From positions 62,001 to 126,000 of the forward strand of contig CALUWN010000006.1 in the NCBI GenBank assembly GCA_944324495.1: a stretch of DNA of 64,000 nt. The letters run 5' to 3'. This document shows, in pieces, positions 17,441 through 26,999 of the stretch. The notes under the pieces are model-generated. The model saw nothing but the letters and a program-made list of their open reading frames with translations, made no database searches and was not told where the DNA came from. Made by a program: the position numbers and the translations under genes. Source of the DNA: an uncultured Mucispirillum sp. (GTDB taxonomy: Bacteria > Chrysiogenota > Deferribacteres > Deferribacterales > Mucispirillaceae). Position 1 is the stretch's first letter. Each line of letters opens with the position of its first letter.

Positions 17441-18207
17441 AGTATTAATACCGATGTTAAAATATAGTCAAACATACATACAAGTACAGCAGATTCAACA
17501 ACTGAAACATTTGTAGCTTTACCAACGCCTTCTGCACCGTTTGATGTATTAAATCCATTATAGCAGCTAACAATAACAACTATTATACCAAATACAAAAG
17601 ATTTTATAATACTATCTATTATATCATTAAGATTTGTGTATAATACCATATTTTCAAAATAAATACTACTGCTAACTCCCATCATTGGAACTACTACCAC
17701 ATAGCCACCTATTACACCAAAAATAATACAAATTGCATTTAATAAAGGCATTGAAAACATACCTGCAAGCATTCTAGGTACAGCTAAGTAATGTACTGGG
17801 TCAACAGCCATAGCATCAAGAGCATCTATTTGTTCTGTTACTTTCATTGTGCCAAGTTCAGCAGTCATAGCAGAACCAGCACGAGCAGCCACCATTATAC
17901 CAGTTAATACAGGCCCAAGCTCTAATATCATAGCCATAGCTATAAGACCACTTGTCATTTCACCAGAGCCAAAATTATTAAGTCCCTTATATGACTGCAG
18001 ACTGAAAACCATTCCTGTAAATATTCCTGTTAAAATAATTATAGGTATTGATTTATACCCGATAAATTCTATTTGTTTTATAAATAATCTAAACCTAAAA
18101 GGTGGTTTAAAAATACCTTTTGTAGTTTCATAAAACAAAATAGACATTCTACCAGCCATATGGACAATATCTAAAACTATCTTACCTACAAACTCAAAAA
18201 ATCTCAA
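17437..18207 (-). CDS. mlaE: Phospholipid ABC transporter permease (TTG start inside alr)
   Basis: Inner-membrane permease of 256 residues, MlaE family. Typical segments are FIGYKSIPIIILTGIFTGMVFSLQ, ELGPVLTGIMVAARAGSAMTAELGTMKVTEQIDALDAM and PRMLAGMFSMPLLNAI. The frame is open to 18276, but the family length and the strong AAGAAGG 5 nt upstream favour the TTG at 18207, giving a protein that begins (M)[15 protein letters not shown]. This start overlaps the end of alr by 14 nt. With mlaF and mlaD it forms a minimal lipid-transport operon; mlaA, mlaB and mlaC homologues are not present. Confidence 0.9.
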   Translation of the reverse strand: MRFFEFVGKIVLDIVHMAGRMSILFYETTKGIFKPPFRFRLFIKQIEFIGYKSIPIIILTGIFTGMVFSLQSYKGLNNFGSGEMTSGLIAMAMILELGPVLTGIMVAARAGSAMTAELGTMKVTEQIDALDAMAVDPVHYLAVPRMLAGMFSMPLLNAICIIFGVIGGYVVVVPMMGVSSSIYFENMVLYTNLNDIIDSIIKSFVFGIIVVIVSCYNGFNTSNGAEGVGKATNVSVVESAVLVCMFDYILTSVLIL

Positions 18208-19327
18208 AATAACCTTCTTTATGTTTATATAATCGTGGCACTCTATCTGATATTCCACACAATATTTCATAATCAATAGTACCTGCTAAATCTCCTAATA
18301 AAGTAGCAGATATATTATCACCCATTATTTCAACTTTTTTTCCAATACAGTCTTCACCAAGGTGGGTAATATCTATCATTGTCATATCCATACAAATATT
18401 GCCAACAACACCACATTTTATATTATCAATAAACACATACCCTTTATTTGATAAAGCACGTACATAACCATCAGCATATCCTATGGGTATTACCCCAATA
18501 ATCATATCCTTTGGTGCAACAAAAGTTCTTCCATAACCTACAGACTGCCCCTTTTTTAAACATTTAACATGGGCAATTTCGCTCCATAAGCTCATAACAG
18601 GCTTTAACTCTTTTAACACATTTGTAGATTCATATCCATATAAAAATAATCCGGGACGAGTAAAAGTCCACCTGTTTTCAAAATTAGCAATACCTGAAGA
18701 GTTTAAAAAACTTGTAGCAAAAGTATAATCTTTATTTATCTCTAAAAATTTATCAAACCTTTCAGTTTGAATATGTGCAAAACTATTATCGCTGTCAGAG
18801 GTAGCTAAATGGCTTATTGCATAATCAATAACAATATTATTAAATTTTTTTAAAAGTAATTCTATATTATAATCATATGAAAAGCCAAGCCTGCTCATAC
18901 CTGTATCAATTTCAAGTGCAACATGAGTTTTAATGCCTAAATCATTAGCAGCATTAGAAATAATACTTGCATACCTTTCATCAAATACTGGTAATGTAAG
19001 GGATGCTTCTAATGCTTCTTTCACAAAAGAATCACTAACATACCCTAAAACTATAATCTTAATTTTTGTATCAGGCAGCACTTTTCTAAGCTCAATACCC
19101 TCTATCATAGTAGCAACTGCAAAATGAGTAACATTCATTTCTTCATAAGCATATTTTGCTAAAATTTTTGCTCCATGCCCATAAGCATCAGCTTTTACAA
19201 CTGCTATAATATCTGATTTTGATAGACTGCGGGCAAGCTCAATATTACTTGCAAACCTTTCTAAATCTATAACAGCATAAGTTGGGCGTGGTATTATATT
19301 CAAATTATCAAGGCTATTTATTTTCAT
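18194..19327 (-). CDS. alr: Alanine racemase
   Basis: PLP enzyme of 377 residues making D-alanine for peptidoglycan. The PLP lysine is in [12 protein letters not shown] near residue 35, and the catalytic tyrosine of the second face is in VGYGRTF. Other conserved parts are [27 protein letters not shown] and [12 protein letters not shown] chose ATG at 19327 (MKINSLDN), which overlaps the prfB stop by 14 nt; a TTG at 19345 would add six residues. It sits between prfB and the mla genes in one run of minus-strand genes. Confidence 0.92.
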   Translation of the reverse strand: MKINSLDNLNIIPRPTYAVIDLERFASNIELARSLSKSDIIAVVKADAYGHGAKILAKYAYEEMNVTHFAVATMIEGIELRKVLPDTKIKIIVLGYVSDSFVKEALEASLTLPVFDERYASIISNAANDLGIKTHVALEIDTGMSRLGFSYDYNIELLLKKFNNIVIDYAISHLATSDSDNSFAHIQTERFDKFLEINKDYTFATSFLNSSGIANFENRWTFTRPGLFLYGYESTNVLKELKPVMSLWSEIAHVKCLKKGQSVGYGRTFVAPKDMIIGVIPIGYADGYVRALSNKGYVFIDNIKCGVVGNICMDMTMIDITHLGEDCIGKKVEIMGDNISATLLGDLAGTIDYEILCGISDRVPRLYKHKEGYFEIF

Positions 19328-20426
19328 TTTCAATACCTGCAGCAAAAAGTAAATAATGGCGTATAAATGGTTCTAGTTCGCCATCCATAACAGCATCAAC
19401 ATTACCAGTTTCATATCTTGTTCTTAAATCTTTAACCATTTTATATGGGTGCATTACATATGAACGGATTTGGTTACCCCAGCCTATATCAGTTTTACTG
19501 TCCTCCATTTTTTCTTTTTCTTCATTTCTTTTATTCATTTCATATTCATAAAGTTTTGATTTTAAAATTTTCATAGCAGAAGCCTTATTTTTATGCTGAC
19601 TGCGTTCATTTTGGCAGGCTACCACAATACCTGATGGAATATGCGTTATTCTAACAGCAGAATCTGTAGTATTAATATGCTGCCCACCAGCACCACCTGC
19701 CCTGTATGTGTCTATTCTTAAATCAGATTCATTTATCTCTATTTCTAAATCATCATCAATTTCAGGCAGTACAAAAACAGAAGCAAATGATGTATGCCTT
19801 CTATTTTGAGAATCAAATGGAGATATTCTCACAAGCCTGTGAATACCACTTTCACTTTTTAAATATCCAAAACCATATTCACCAATTATATTAAATGTAA
19901 TTGATTTAATACCTGCTTCATCACCGTCTAACTGGTCTAAAGTTTCTAATTTAAAACCATTTTTTTCTGCCCACCTGTTATACATTCTATAAAGCATTGA
20001 TGCCCAGTCGTCTGCTTCTGTGCCACCTGCTCCAGAATGTATTGCAACGATTGCATTATTTATATCGTGTGGGTCATTTAAAATTAATTTTAGCTCAAAT
20101 TCTGTTACTTTATGCTGTAATTTATTATAATTATCTATTATATCGCTTTCAGCAGAAGTTTCACCTTCATTATATAATTCTTTTAGTACATTAATATCTT
20201 CCTGCAGTTGCAAAAGCTCTCTAAAAGATTCTAAAAATTTCTTTATGGCAGACTGTTCTTTTAATAAATGTTTTGATTCTTTTTTTGACCAAAAATCTTT
20301 ATCATTTATAGACTGCTGCTCTATTTCATCTACTTTTTTTTGTAATACATCTTCTTTTACAGCCGGCACAAAGCTTAAAACTTTTTTATTAAGTTCATCT
20401 ATTTCTTGAAATATTTCTTCTAACAT
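19314..20426 (-). CDS. prfB: Peptide chain release factor 2, without programmed frameshift
   Basis: RF2 of 370 residues that ends translation at UGA and UAA. It shows the recognition tripeptide SPF (RISPFDSQ) and the catalytic GGQ in [16 protein letters not shown]. In many bacteria prfB carries an in-frame UGA near codon 26 with a frameshift signal. Here the frame is continuous from the ATG to the end ([12 protein letters not shown] at residues 15-26) and no such UGA is present, so autoregulation of that kind is absent. Confidence 0.93.
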   Translation of the reverse strand: MLEEIFQEIDELNKKVLSFVPAVKEDVLQKKVDEIEQQSINDKDFWSKKESKHLLKEQSAIKKFLESFRELLQLQEDINVLKELYNEGETSAESDIIDNYNKLQHKVTEFELKLILNDPHDINNAIVAIHSGAGGTEADDWASMLYRMYNRWAEKNGFKLETLDQLDGDEAGIKSITFNIIGEYGFGYLKSESGIHRLVRISPFDSQNRRHTSFASVFVLPEIDDDLEIEINESDLRIDTYRAGGAGGQHINTTDSAVRITHIPSGIVVACQNERSQHKNKASAMKILKSKLYEYEMNKRNEEKEKMEDSKTDIGWGNQIRSYVMHPYKMVKDLRTRYETGNVDAVMDGELEPFIRHYLLFAAGIENENK

Positions 20427-20444
20427 ATTGTCCTTTCTATATTT

Positions 20445-20894
20445 TTATATTTCAATTATAACTGCTGTTTCATCGCAGTCTGGATATTTTGGGCATTTCA
20501 AACAATCTGTCCATATTTTTTTAGGCAGGCTGTCTATTTCTGTTTTTTTAAAACCACAGCTTTCAAAAAAATCCTGCCTGTATGTAAGAGCAAAAATTTT
20601 AACAAAACCTATTTGTTTACCCCATTTTAAACTATAATCCACAAGAGAATAGCCAATTTTTTGCCTTTTATACTCTTCAACTACAGCTAAAGACCTAATT
20701 TCTGCTGTATCGCTCCAAGTGGGATGAAGTGCACATACTCCTTTTATAATGCCATCTTCTTCAAATATTATAAACTCCAATATTTTCTCATATATGTCAT
20801 TTAAACTGACTTGTAACATTTCACCTTTTTTAGCATATTTATTAACTATCTGCTGTATGATAGGTGCATCATAAATTTTTGCGTGTCTTATCAT
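20445..20894 (-). CDS. GNAT acetyltransferase, ArgA-like N-acetylglutamate synthase
   Basis: GNAT protein of 149 residues. The acetyl-CoA binding segment is AVVEEYKRQKIGYSLVDYSL (residues 73-92). The C-terminus, KIWTDCLKCPKYPDCDE, has the Cys-x2-Cys-x5-Cys cluster typical of the short single-domain N-acetylglutamate synthases found in delta-proteobacteria and relatives. The likely reaction is acetylation of glutamate as the first step of arginine synthesis. Its ATG overlaps the stop of the upstream lipoprotein gene by 4 nt; prfB follows 18 nt later. Confidence 0.78.
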   Translation of the reverse strand: MIRHAKIYDAPIIQQIVNKYAKKGEMLQVSLNDIYEKILEFIIFEEDGIIKGVCALHPTWSDTAEIRSLAVVEEYKRQKIGYSLVDYSLKWGKQIGFVKIFALTYRQDFFESCGFKKTEIDSLPKKIWTDCLKCPKYPDCDETAVIIEI

Positions 20895-21298
20895 CTTACA
20901 TAATTCCTATATTTATCAATTACTTTTTGGGCTACTTTAGAATTAGATATTAAATATTTTGTAGCCCTTACATTAATATCTAAAACTCCATCTCTTCTTG
21001 TGTATATATAAGCTTTAACTGTACAATTATCCACCTTGCCTTCCACATAACCATCTACAAAGCTTAAATCACTAATAGTACCTTTATTAGCTTCAAAAGC
21101 ATATATTAATTTTTCAACAGCTAATGCTTTTTCTGTAACATCAATATCAGAAACAGAACCTGATGTAAATATTACAGTAGAAGCAGCACCAGCCACAGCA
21201 GTAGCTGCAATCCAAGCACAACCATTAAAAAAAATAACAGGTATAATTATAACAAATACCAATTTAGCTATCATCGTTCTTGTTGTCAATTTAATCAT
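20891..21298 (-). CDS. Small DUF3568-like lipoprotein
   Basis: Protein of 135 residues with an N-terminal hydrophobic signal and a lipobox-like FFNGCAW (Cys near residue 27), then a Gly/Ala-rich stretch (AATAVAGAASTV). The rest matches the general pattern of DUF3568-type small lipoproteins, with a short C-terminal region ending VAQKVIDKYRNYVR. The start could also be the internal ATG at 21274, which would give a shorter signal. Its stop overlaps the acetyltransferase start by 4 nt. Function unknown; membrane-anchored at the envelope. Confidence 0.6.
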   Translation of the reverse strand: MIKLTTRTMIAKLVFVIIIPVIFFNGCAWIAATAVAGAASTVIFTSGSVSDIDVTEKALAVEKLIYAFEANKGTISDLSFVDGYVEGKVDNCTVKAYIYTRRDGVLDINVRATKYLISNSKVAQKVIDKYRNYVR

Positions 21299-21381
21299 TT
21301 TGCATATTATAAAATTTCATCATAATAATCAACTTAAATATTACATATTTGTATTTTATATTGATATTTCCTATAAATATG

Positions 21382-21410
21382 TTGACTTATGATAATATAA
21401 TCTTTACTAT
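21382..21410 (+). promoter_or_regulatory. Sigma-70 promoter of pyrRBC
   Basis: -35 TTGACT (21382-21387), 17-bp spacer, -10 TACTAT (21405-21410). The predicted leader is only about 20 nt and ends with GGAGG before the pyrR ATG, too short for a classic PyrR attenuator. Confidence 0.75.
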
Positions 21411-21438
21411 CTATATCAGGTAAATACGGAGGTATTTT

Positions 21439-21987
21439 ATGACCAATGAAAAAATGCTTATAAACAGCGATGAAATGCAGGCTATTATAGAAAGGATGAC
21501 TTTTCAAATAATAGAAAAAATAACTGACTATGATAATACATATATCGTTGGTATTAGAAGACGTGGTGAATATATTGCCAACAGAATAATAGACAGTTTT
21601 AAACGCCATAATAAAAAACCATTAAAATCAGGTGTATTAGATATTACTCTTTATAGGGATGATTTATCAGAAATAGCAAATCTTCCAGAAGTTAAAACTT
21701 CTGATATAGGCTTTGATGTTAATGGTAAAACAATCATCTTAGTTGATGATGTACTTTTTACAGGAAGAACAATACGTTCTGCAATTGATGCACTTCTTGA
21801 TTATGGCAGACCAGCAAAAATTATGCTTGCTGTTATTGTGGATAGAGGTCATAAAGAACTTCCAATACACGCAGATTTTACTGGAAAAGTTATTCCAACT
21901 AGAAAAAGCGAAGTAATACACGTAAAAGTTACAGAAATAGATAATGTGGATTCAGATTGTGTAACAATAAGCGATAGAGAGGCTTAA
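21439..21987 (+). CDS. pyrR: PyrR regulator / uracil phosphoribosyltransferase
   Basis: Protein of 182 residues of the type I phosphoribosyltransferase fold. The PRPP-binding motif is ILVDDVLFTGRTIRSAIDAL, and GIRRRGEYIANRI is typical of PyrR. In other bacteria PyrR binds pyr mRNA with UMP to lower expression and has weak UPRTase activity. A strong GGAGG precedes the ATG. It starts the pyrR-pyrB-pyrC operon; if it regulates here, the short leader would favour block of translation over attenuation. Confidence 0.9.
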   Translation: MTNEKMLINSDEMQAIIERMTFQIIEKITDYDNTYIVGIRRRGEYIANRIIDSFKRHNKKPLKSGVLDITLYRDDLSEIANLPEVKTSDIGFDVNGKTIILVDDVLFTGRTIRSAIDALLDYGRPAKIMLAVIVDRGHKELPIHADFTGKVIPTRKSEVIHVKVTEIDNVDSDCVTISDREA

Positions 21988-21988
21988 A

Positions 21989-22909
21989 ATGGTATATGAC
22001 AAAAAGGATTTTATATCCACAAGAGATTTAACTTCAGAACAGATAGATTATATCCTTACACAGGCTTTATCTTTCAGGGAAATTAATAAACGTGAAGTTA
22101 AAAAAATACCTACTTTAAAAGGAAGAACTATTGTAAACCTTTTTTTTGAACCATCTACTAGAACAAGAACTTCTTTTGAGATAGCAGGAAAAAGGCTTGG
22201 TGCTGATGTTATTAATATTAGTGCTTCAACTTCCAGCACACAAAAAGGCGAAACATTAATGGATACTGTTAAAAATATACAGGCTATGTCATCTGATATT
22301 ATTGTTATAAGGCATAGTTTTTCAGGGTCTGTTAAATTTGTGGCAGATAACGTTCACACTCATATTGTCAATGCAGGTGATGGGCTTAATGAGCACCCTA
22401 CTCAATCAATGCTTGACCTTTTAACCATAAAACTTCAAAAAGGTAAATTAGAAGGCTTAAATGTTACTATAATTGGTGATATTGAACATTCAAGGGTTGC
22501 TAGAAGTGATATATGGGCTATGAAAACTTGTGGTATGAATGTAAAATTATTTGGGCCACCTACTATGATACCTGTTGGCATAGAAGCTTTTGGTGTAGAA
22601 ACTGCATCTAATATGGAAGAAGCTGTTAAAGATGCAGATGTTATTATTATGCTTAGAATTCAAAGGGAAAGAATGGCAAAACTGCTTATACCTTCGGAAA
22701 GAGAGTATTCAAAACTTTTTGGTTTAACTCCAGCTGTAATGGCAAAAGCTAAAAAAGATGTAATGGTTATGCACCCAGGGCCTGTTAATAGAGGCGTTGA
22801 GCTTTCTTCTGTAGTTGCAGACAGTCAAAATTCTGCTATATTAGACCAGGTGGAAAATGGTGTAGCTATACGTATGGCAGTACTTAGTTTTCTTGCTATG
22901 GCAAAATAA
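21989..22909 (+). CDS. pyrB: Aspartate carbamoyltransferase catalytic subunit
   Basis: Enzyme of 306 residues joining carbamoyl phosphate and aspartate. The carbamoyl phosphate motif is FFEPSTRTRTSFE near residues 52-64. Also visible are GDGLNEHPTQSMLDLLTI, IGDIEHSRVARSD and MHPGPVNRGVE. ATG is 1 nt after the pyrR stop, so translation is likely coupled. No pyrI regulatory subunit is adjacent. Confidence 0.96.
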   Translation: MVYDKKDFISTRDLTSEQIDYILTQALSFREINKREVKKIPTLKGRTIVNLFFEPSTRTRTSFEIAGKRLGADVINISASTSSTQKGETLMDTVKNIQAMSSDIIVIRHSFSGSVKFVADNVHTHIVNAGDGLNEHPTQSMLDLLTIKLQKGKLEGLNVTIIGDIEHSRVARSDIWAMKTCGMNVKLFGPPTMIPVGIEAFGVETASNMEEAVKDADVIIMLRIQRERMAKLLIPSEREYSKLFGLTPAVMAKAKKDVMVMHPGPVNRGVELSSVVADSQNSAILDQVENGVAIRMAVLSFLAMAK

Positions 22910-22924
22910 TTACGGTGGTATCAT

Positions 22925-24190
22925 ATGAAAACATTACTTAAAAATTGTAAAATAGTAAACTACGATAAAATCACTGAAGGTAATATTTTAATTGAAAATG
23001 GTATAATTACAGATATTACCACAGAAAATATTAAAGCTGATAAAGAATATGACTGCACAGGTAAATACGTACTGCCAGGGCTTATAGATATGCACTCCCA
23101 TATGAGAGAACCCGGTTTTGAATATAAAGAAGATATTACAAGTGCAGGACGAGCTGCTGTTGCAGGTGGTATTACTACAGCCTGCTGTATGGCAAATACA
23201 AAACCTGTTATTGATAATGCTCCTGTTGCTGCCTTTATTATAAACAGAGCTAAAAATGACGGGCTTTTTGATGCTCTGCCTTACGGTGCAGTTACTAAAG
23301 GTTTAAAAGGCGAAGAGCTTACAGAAATGGGCGATTTAATAGAAAATGGTGTATGCGGATTTTCTGATGACGGTCATACTATTATGAATGCAGAAGTAAT
23401 GCGTAGAGCATTAGAGTATGTTAAATATTTTGATTCTTTTATTTCTGTCCATGCAATTGATACAAACCTGCAGGGAAATGGTTATATGAATGAAGGCAGA
23501 ATTTCAGCAATTAATGGATTAAACGGTATTCCTTCTGAATCAGAATCTGTTATTATTGCAAGAGATATTATGCTTGCCCGCCTTACAAAATCAAGGGTTC
23601 ATATAAGTCATGTAAGCTCTAAGGAAGCTGTGGATATTATTAGATGGGGTAAAAATGAAGGTGTTAATGTTACAGCTGAAGCTACCCCACACCACTTTAC
23701 TTTAACTGATGAAAACTGCTTAACTTATGATACTAATTATAAAATGAGCCCACCTTTAAGAGAAGAAGAAGATATTGAAGCAATATTACAAGGTTTCAAA
23801 GACGGTACAATAGACTGTATTTCTACAGACCATGCACCACATCAGGACGATGAAAAATTTGTAGAATTTGGACTTGCTCCTGTTGGTATTATTGGTTACC
23901 AGACAGCTGTTCCTTTAACTATAAAAAGAATAGATGAAGGCATACTATCATGGACAGATTTTGTAAGGCTTATGTCTTATAATCCAGCAAAAATACTTAA
24001 AAAAGAAAATTTAGGGATAATTGCAAAAGGAAAACAGGCAGATATTGTAGTTATTGATGCAGATATTGAATACACTTATACAAGAGAAATAAATAAATCT
24101 AAATCATTTAACACTCCATTTTTAAATAAACAGTTAAAAGGAAGAGCTTTATATACATTTAAAAATGGCAGATTAGTTTTTCAGGCATAG
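22925..24190 (+). CDS. pyrC: Dihydroorotase
   Basis: Zinc amidohydrolase of 421 residues, type I dihydroorotase. The metal motif is DMHSHMREPGFEYKEDI near residues 57-73; further ligands lie in SVHAID, HISHVSS and the STDHAPHQ segment, where the catalytic Asp resides. It cyclises carbamoyl aspartate to dihydroorotate, the substrate of PyrD-PyrK. It is the last gene of the pyrRBC operon and is followed by a strong terminator. Confidence 0.95.
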   Translation: MKTLLKNCKIVNYDKITEGNILIENGIITDITTENIKADKEYDCTGKYVLPGLIDMHSHMREPGFEYKEDITSAGRAAVAGGITTACCMANTKPVIDNAPVAAFIINRAKNDGLFDALPYGAVTKGLKGEELTEMGDLIENGVCGFSDDGHTIMNAEVMRRALEYVKYFDSFISVHAIDTNLQGNGYMNEGRISAINGLNGIPSESESVIIARDIMLARLTKSRVHISHVSSKEAVDIIRWGKNEGVNVTAEATPHHFTLTDENCLTYDTNYKMSPPLREEEDIEAILQGFKDGTIDCISTDHAPHQDDEKFVEFGLAPVGIIGYQTAVPLTIKRIDEGILSWTDFVRLMSYNPAKILKKENLGIIAKGKQADIVVIDADIEYTYTREINKSKSFNTPFLNKQLKGRALYTFKNGRLVFQA

Positions 24191-24220
24191 TTTAATATTA
24201 TAAGTTTAAGAATACAATTA

Positions 24221-24248
24221 AGGCTGTTGGATATCCAACAGCCTTTTT
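24221..24248 (+). terminator. Rho-independent terminator of pyrRBC
   Basis: 10-bp perfect stem AGGCTGTTGG / CCAACAGCCT with an ATAT loop, followed by TTTTT. Confidence 0.93.
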
Positions 24249-24462
24249 CATATTATATATTTTTATATGATTCATAATATTCTTCATAGGAACATAGAAA
24301 CTATTAATTAAAATTATAAATAACTTTTTAAAATATTTTTTATTCCAACTATACTGTTGATTTTGGATTTAAATCAAATCTTATCAAAAAATGCGTGCGA
24401 TTATATAAATACTTATAACTGGTTTAAAATTTATCCAGCCCTTTAGATATTATAAAAAATAT

Positions 24463-24502
24463 TTAGTCTGCTTAATGCTCCTATATTTATTAAGCAGACT
24501 AA
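24463..24502. terminator. Terminator of the chemoreceptor gene
   Basis: Stem TTAGTCTGCTTAAT / ATTAAGCAGACTAA (14 bp) with a 12-nt loop. The minus-strand side is followed by ATATTTTTTATA and the plus-strand side by AAAAAATT, so it mainly suits the minus-strand gene. Confidence 0.85.
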
Positions 24503-24506
24503 AAAA

Positions 24507-26141
24507 TTATTTTACTTTAAACTTTGTAAGCATCATTTTAAGAGTTTCTACTCTTTCCTGTAAATGCTCTATAGTTTGTGTTACTTCATTTACAGCATTG
24601 CTTGATTCTTCAATACCAGTTGCAATACTTGTTGAGGTTTCATGAACAGTCTGTACAGTGGAGTATTCATTATCCATATCTTCTCGAATAGAACTCATAA
24701 CACCATTGATTCCATCAATACCAGTAAAAATTTTATTAAAAACATCTTCTGTTCTTTCAATATTATTAACACCTTCTTTCACTTTTTCAGCTTCAAGCCC
24801 CATAGCAGAAGATGCTCTTAACGCCTCATTTTGTAGCGTAGAAACAATAGCCGTAACTTCACTTGTTGCTTGTTGAGTTCTTTCTGCAAGTTTTCTAACT
24901 TCATCAGCAACTACTGCAAATCCTCTGCCTGCTTCACCAGCTCTAGCTGCTTCAATAGCTGCATTTAATGCAAGAAGATTTGTCTGGTCTGCAATATCAT
25001 TAATAACTGTTACTATATTACCTATTTCACTGGAAGAATTTGCAAGGTTAGTAATGGTATCAGAAAGAGAATCTGCGTCTTCATGGATTTTTTCCATGCT
25101 CATTTTTAAATCTGTAAGCTGTTTTCTACCATCATTAGCAGAAATAACTGTATTATCAACTATTTCTTGATTTGATTTTAATGAATCAACAGTTGCTTTA
25201 ACAGTAGAATTAATAGAATCTAGACTGGCAGCTGTATCACCTACTTGATGTGCCTGCTCAGAGAAGGTAGAAGATAATTCTTCCATAGTTGATGCAAGCT
25301 GATTATTACTTGAAGCTACATCTTCTGTTGCTTCTGTTACACTTTGTAAGATTTCTCTAATACTTGCAAGAGATAGATTTATATTTTTAAATGTTTCACT
25401 TATTTCTGATGAACCTTCTAAATTTGGAGCTTTTACAGTCATATCACCATCAGCAATACTTATAAATAATTTATCCAATGTATTTAATGCTCTTTTTAAA
25501 CTATTGATAAAAATATACAGGAATATTAAAAATATAACTGCTATTCCTGCCATTACAAATAATGATACAAAAATAATTGTAACAGATTTAGAAGTAGATT
25601 GTTTTGCAGCATTTGTTGAAAACTTCTTTATCTCATCTTCAAAAGTATTTAAAGATTGTGATATTTTGTCCTTTCCAGCTTCATATTCTTTACTGCTCAT
25701 AAGCTGTGTAGCTTTTTGTAAATCACCAGCAGCAACAGCATCAAATGATGCTTCTTCAAGCTTAATCAATGCATCTGAATCACTTTTTGCTTTTTCAACA
25801 TATACTAATATTTCTGAAGGAACACCTAATTTTTTTAATGCTTCTACAGCTTTATCTCTGCTTTTTGTATTATTTACTTCATTCCAGTATTTATCATAAT
25901 ATTCTCTATTACCAGTAGTAGCATAAAGTCTTGCCTGAGTAGTTAAATAATCTGAGGCTTTAGATACAATAAATCCATATGAAACAATATCAAGGCTGTC
26001 ATATGTTAACATTTCATTATGTTTTGTTGCACTATAAATCATTGTCATAAAAATAAGAAAAGATATAATCATTGCAGCCATACCAGCAACAATAACCCAT
26101 AAAAAATAGTTAAACTTAAATCTTAAAATCCTCAGTCCCAT
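24507..26141 (-). CDS. Methyl-accepting chemotaxis protein
   Basis: Chemoreceptor of 544 residues. Membrane helix 1 is near residues 13-36, a helical periplasmic domain of the four-helix-bundle type spans about 40-180, helix 2 is near 186-212, then a HAMP domain ([19 protein letters not shown]) and the long cytoplasmic coiled coil. The signalling tip is [20 protein letters not shown] followed by [17 protein letters not shown]. There is no C-terminal CheR-binding pentapeptide; the protein ends LTKFKVK. It would signal through CheW (12786-13238) to a CheA encoded elsewhere. The ligand is unknown. It is a single-gene transcript. Confidence 0.95.
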   Translation of the reverse strand: MGLRILRFKFNYFLWVIVAGMAAMIISFLIFMTMIYSATKHNEMLTYDSLDIVSYGFIVSKASDYLTTQARLYATTGNREYYDKYWNEVNNTKSRDKAVEALKKLGVPSEILVYVEKAKSDSDALIKLEEASFDAVAAGDLQKATQLMSSKEYEAGKDKISQSLNTFEDEIKKFSTNAAKQSTSKSVTIIFVSLFVMAGIAVIFLIFLYIFINSLKRALNTLDKLFISIADGDMTVKAPNLEGSSEISETFKNINLSLASIREILQSVTEATEDVASSNNQLASTMEELSSTFSEQAHQVGDTAASLDSINSTVKATVDSLKSNQEIVDNTVISANDGRKQLTDLKMSMEKIHEDADSLSDTITNLANSSSEIGNIVTVINDIADQTNLLALNAAIEAARAGEAGRGFAVVADEVRKLAERTQQATSEVTAIVSTLQNEALRASSAMGLEAEKVKEGVNNIERTEDVFNKIFTGIDGINGVMSSIREDMDNEYSTVQTVHETSTSIATGIEESSNAVNEVTQTIEHLQERVETLKMMLTKFKVK

Positions 26142-26227
26142 GTATTTTCACCTATAAAATATTAATATAACATAAAAAAGTTTATGTATATTAGTATTTA
26201 TATAGTCTTTTTAGATTTTTTTCAATA

Positions 26228-26262
26228 AAAAAATAGGCATACATTAATATATGCATGCCTAT
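26228..26262 (-). terminator. Terminator of the nifS-iscU-nfu operon
   Basis: Stem ATAGGCAT (26233-26240) / ATGCCTAT (26255-26262) with a 14-nt loop. On the minus strand it is followed by a run of seven T, which marks the end of the operon. Confidence 0.85.
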
Positions 26263-26293
26263 TGTAAAATTTAAAACACATATATTATTTAAA

Positions 26294-26518
26294 TTATGCT
26301 GAAACAACTTCTTTAATTTCAGGTATTTCTTCTTTAATTCTTGCTTCAATACCTTGTTTTAAAGTCATTAAGCTAAAAGGACAGCTGCCACAAGCACCTC
26401 TTAATGCAACAGTAACAACGCCGTCTTTAATATTGATAAGTTCAACATCGCCGCCATCTGCTTGTAAACCCGGGCGAACTTTATTTAATACTTCTTGAAC
26501 CCTTTCTTTTAATTCCAT
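26294..26518 (-). CDS. Nfu-type Fe-S carrier (NifU C-terminal domain)
   Basis: Protein of 74 residues made only of the NifU C-terminal domain. It carries RPGLQADGGDVELI and the cluster-binding CGSCPFS (CxxC) motif. Such domains hold and pass on [4Fe-4S] clusters. It follows iscU with a 24-nt gap, so scaffold and carrier, fused in classical NifU, are separate proteins here. Confidence 0.93.
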   Translation of the reverse strand: MELKERVQEVLNKVRPGLQADGGDVELINIKDGVVTVALRGACGSCPFSLMTLKQGIEARIKEEIPEIKEVVSA

Positions 26519-26542
26519 TTTATTCTCCTTTTTTTAAAAAAA

Positions 26543-26980
26543 TTATTCAGCTTCTTTTTTAATTTCTGCTTTCATATTATCAACTATGGAAGCATCTTTA
26601 CCTTGTTTTATGTAGTAATCTTTTAAAGCTGCTTCAACAGCTTCTTCTGCCATTACTGAGCAGTGGATTTTTGCAGGTGGTAAGCCGCCTAAAGCATCAA
26701 CAATTGCTTGGTTTGTAAGTTTTAATGCATCTTCAACTTTTGCACCTTTTAACATTTCTGTAGTCATAGAGCTTGAAGCAATTGCTGCACCGCAACCAAA
26801 AGTTTTAAATGTAGAGTTTTCAATAACTCCATCACTATTTACTTTTAAGTATAATTTCATTACATCACCGCAAGATGGGTTACCAACTTCACCTACCCCA
26901 TTTGCGTCTTCAATTTCTCCCATATTTCTTGGGTTTGTAAAATGATCCATCACTGTATCACTGTATGGTCCTGCTGCCAT
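26543..26980 (-). CDS. iscU: Iron-sulfur cluster scaffold IscU/NifU-N
   Basis: Scaffold protein of 145 residues on which [2Fe-2S] clusters are built. All three cluster cysteines are present in their usual settings: NPSCGD near residue 36, FGCGAAIAS near 62 and KIHCSVMAEEA near 107, with the conserved Asp after the first Cys. The N-terminus (YSDTVMDHFTNPRNMGEI) is typical. It is 19 nt downstream of nifS. Because the partner NifS here lacks its PLP lysine, the source of sulfur for this scaffold is an open question. Confidence 0.95.
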   Translation of the reverse strand: MAAGPYSDTVMDHFTNPRNMGEIEDANGVGEVGNPSCGDVMKLYLKVNSDGVIENSTFKTFGCGAAIASSSMTTEMLKGAKVEDALKLTNQAIVDALGGLPPAKIHCSVMAEEAVEAALKDYYIKQGKDASIVDNMKAEIKKEAE

Positions 26981-26999
26981 TTTTATTCTCCTATATTTT

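Larger units (their letters stand above)
24191..24506. other. Convergent spacer between pyrC and the chemoreceptor gene
   Basis: 316 bases without a gene. It holds the pyrC terminator at the left end and the chemoreceptor terminator at the right end. Between them (about 24250-24460) is AT-rich DNA in which I see nothing further. Confidence 0.8.

Noticed and set aside
21411-21438. Possible PyrR attenuator before pyrR
   Set aside because: The leader between the promoter and the ATG is about 20 bases and has no terminator and anti-terminator pair.
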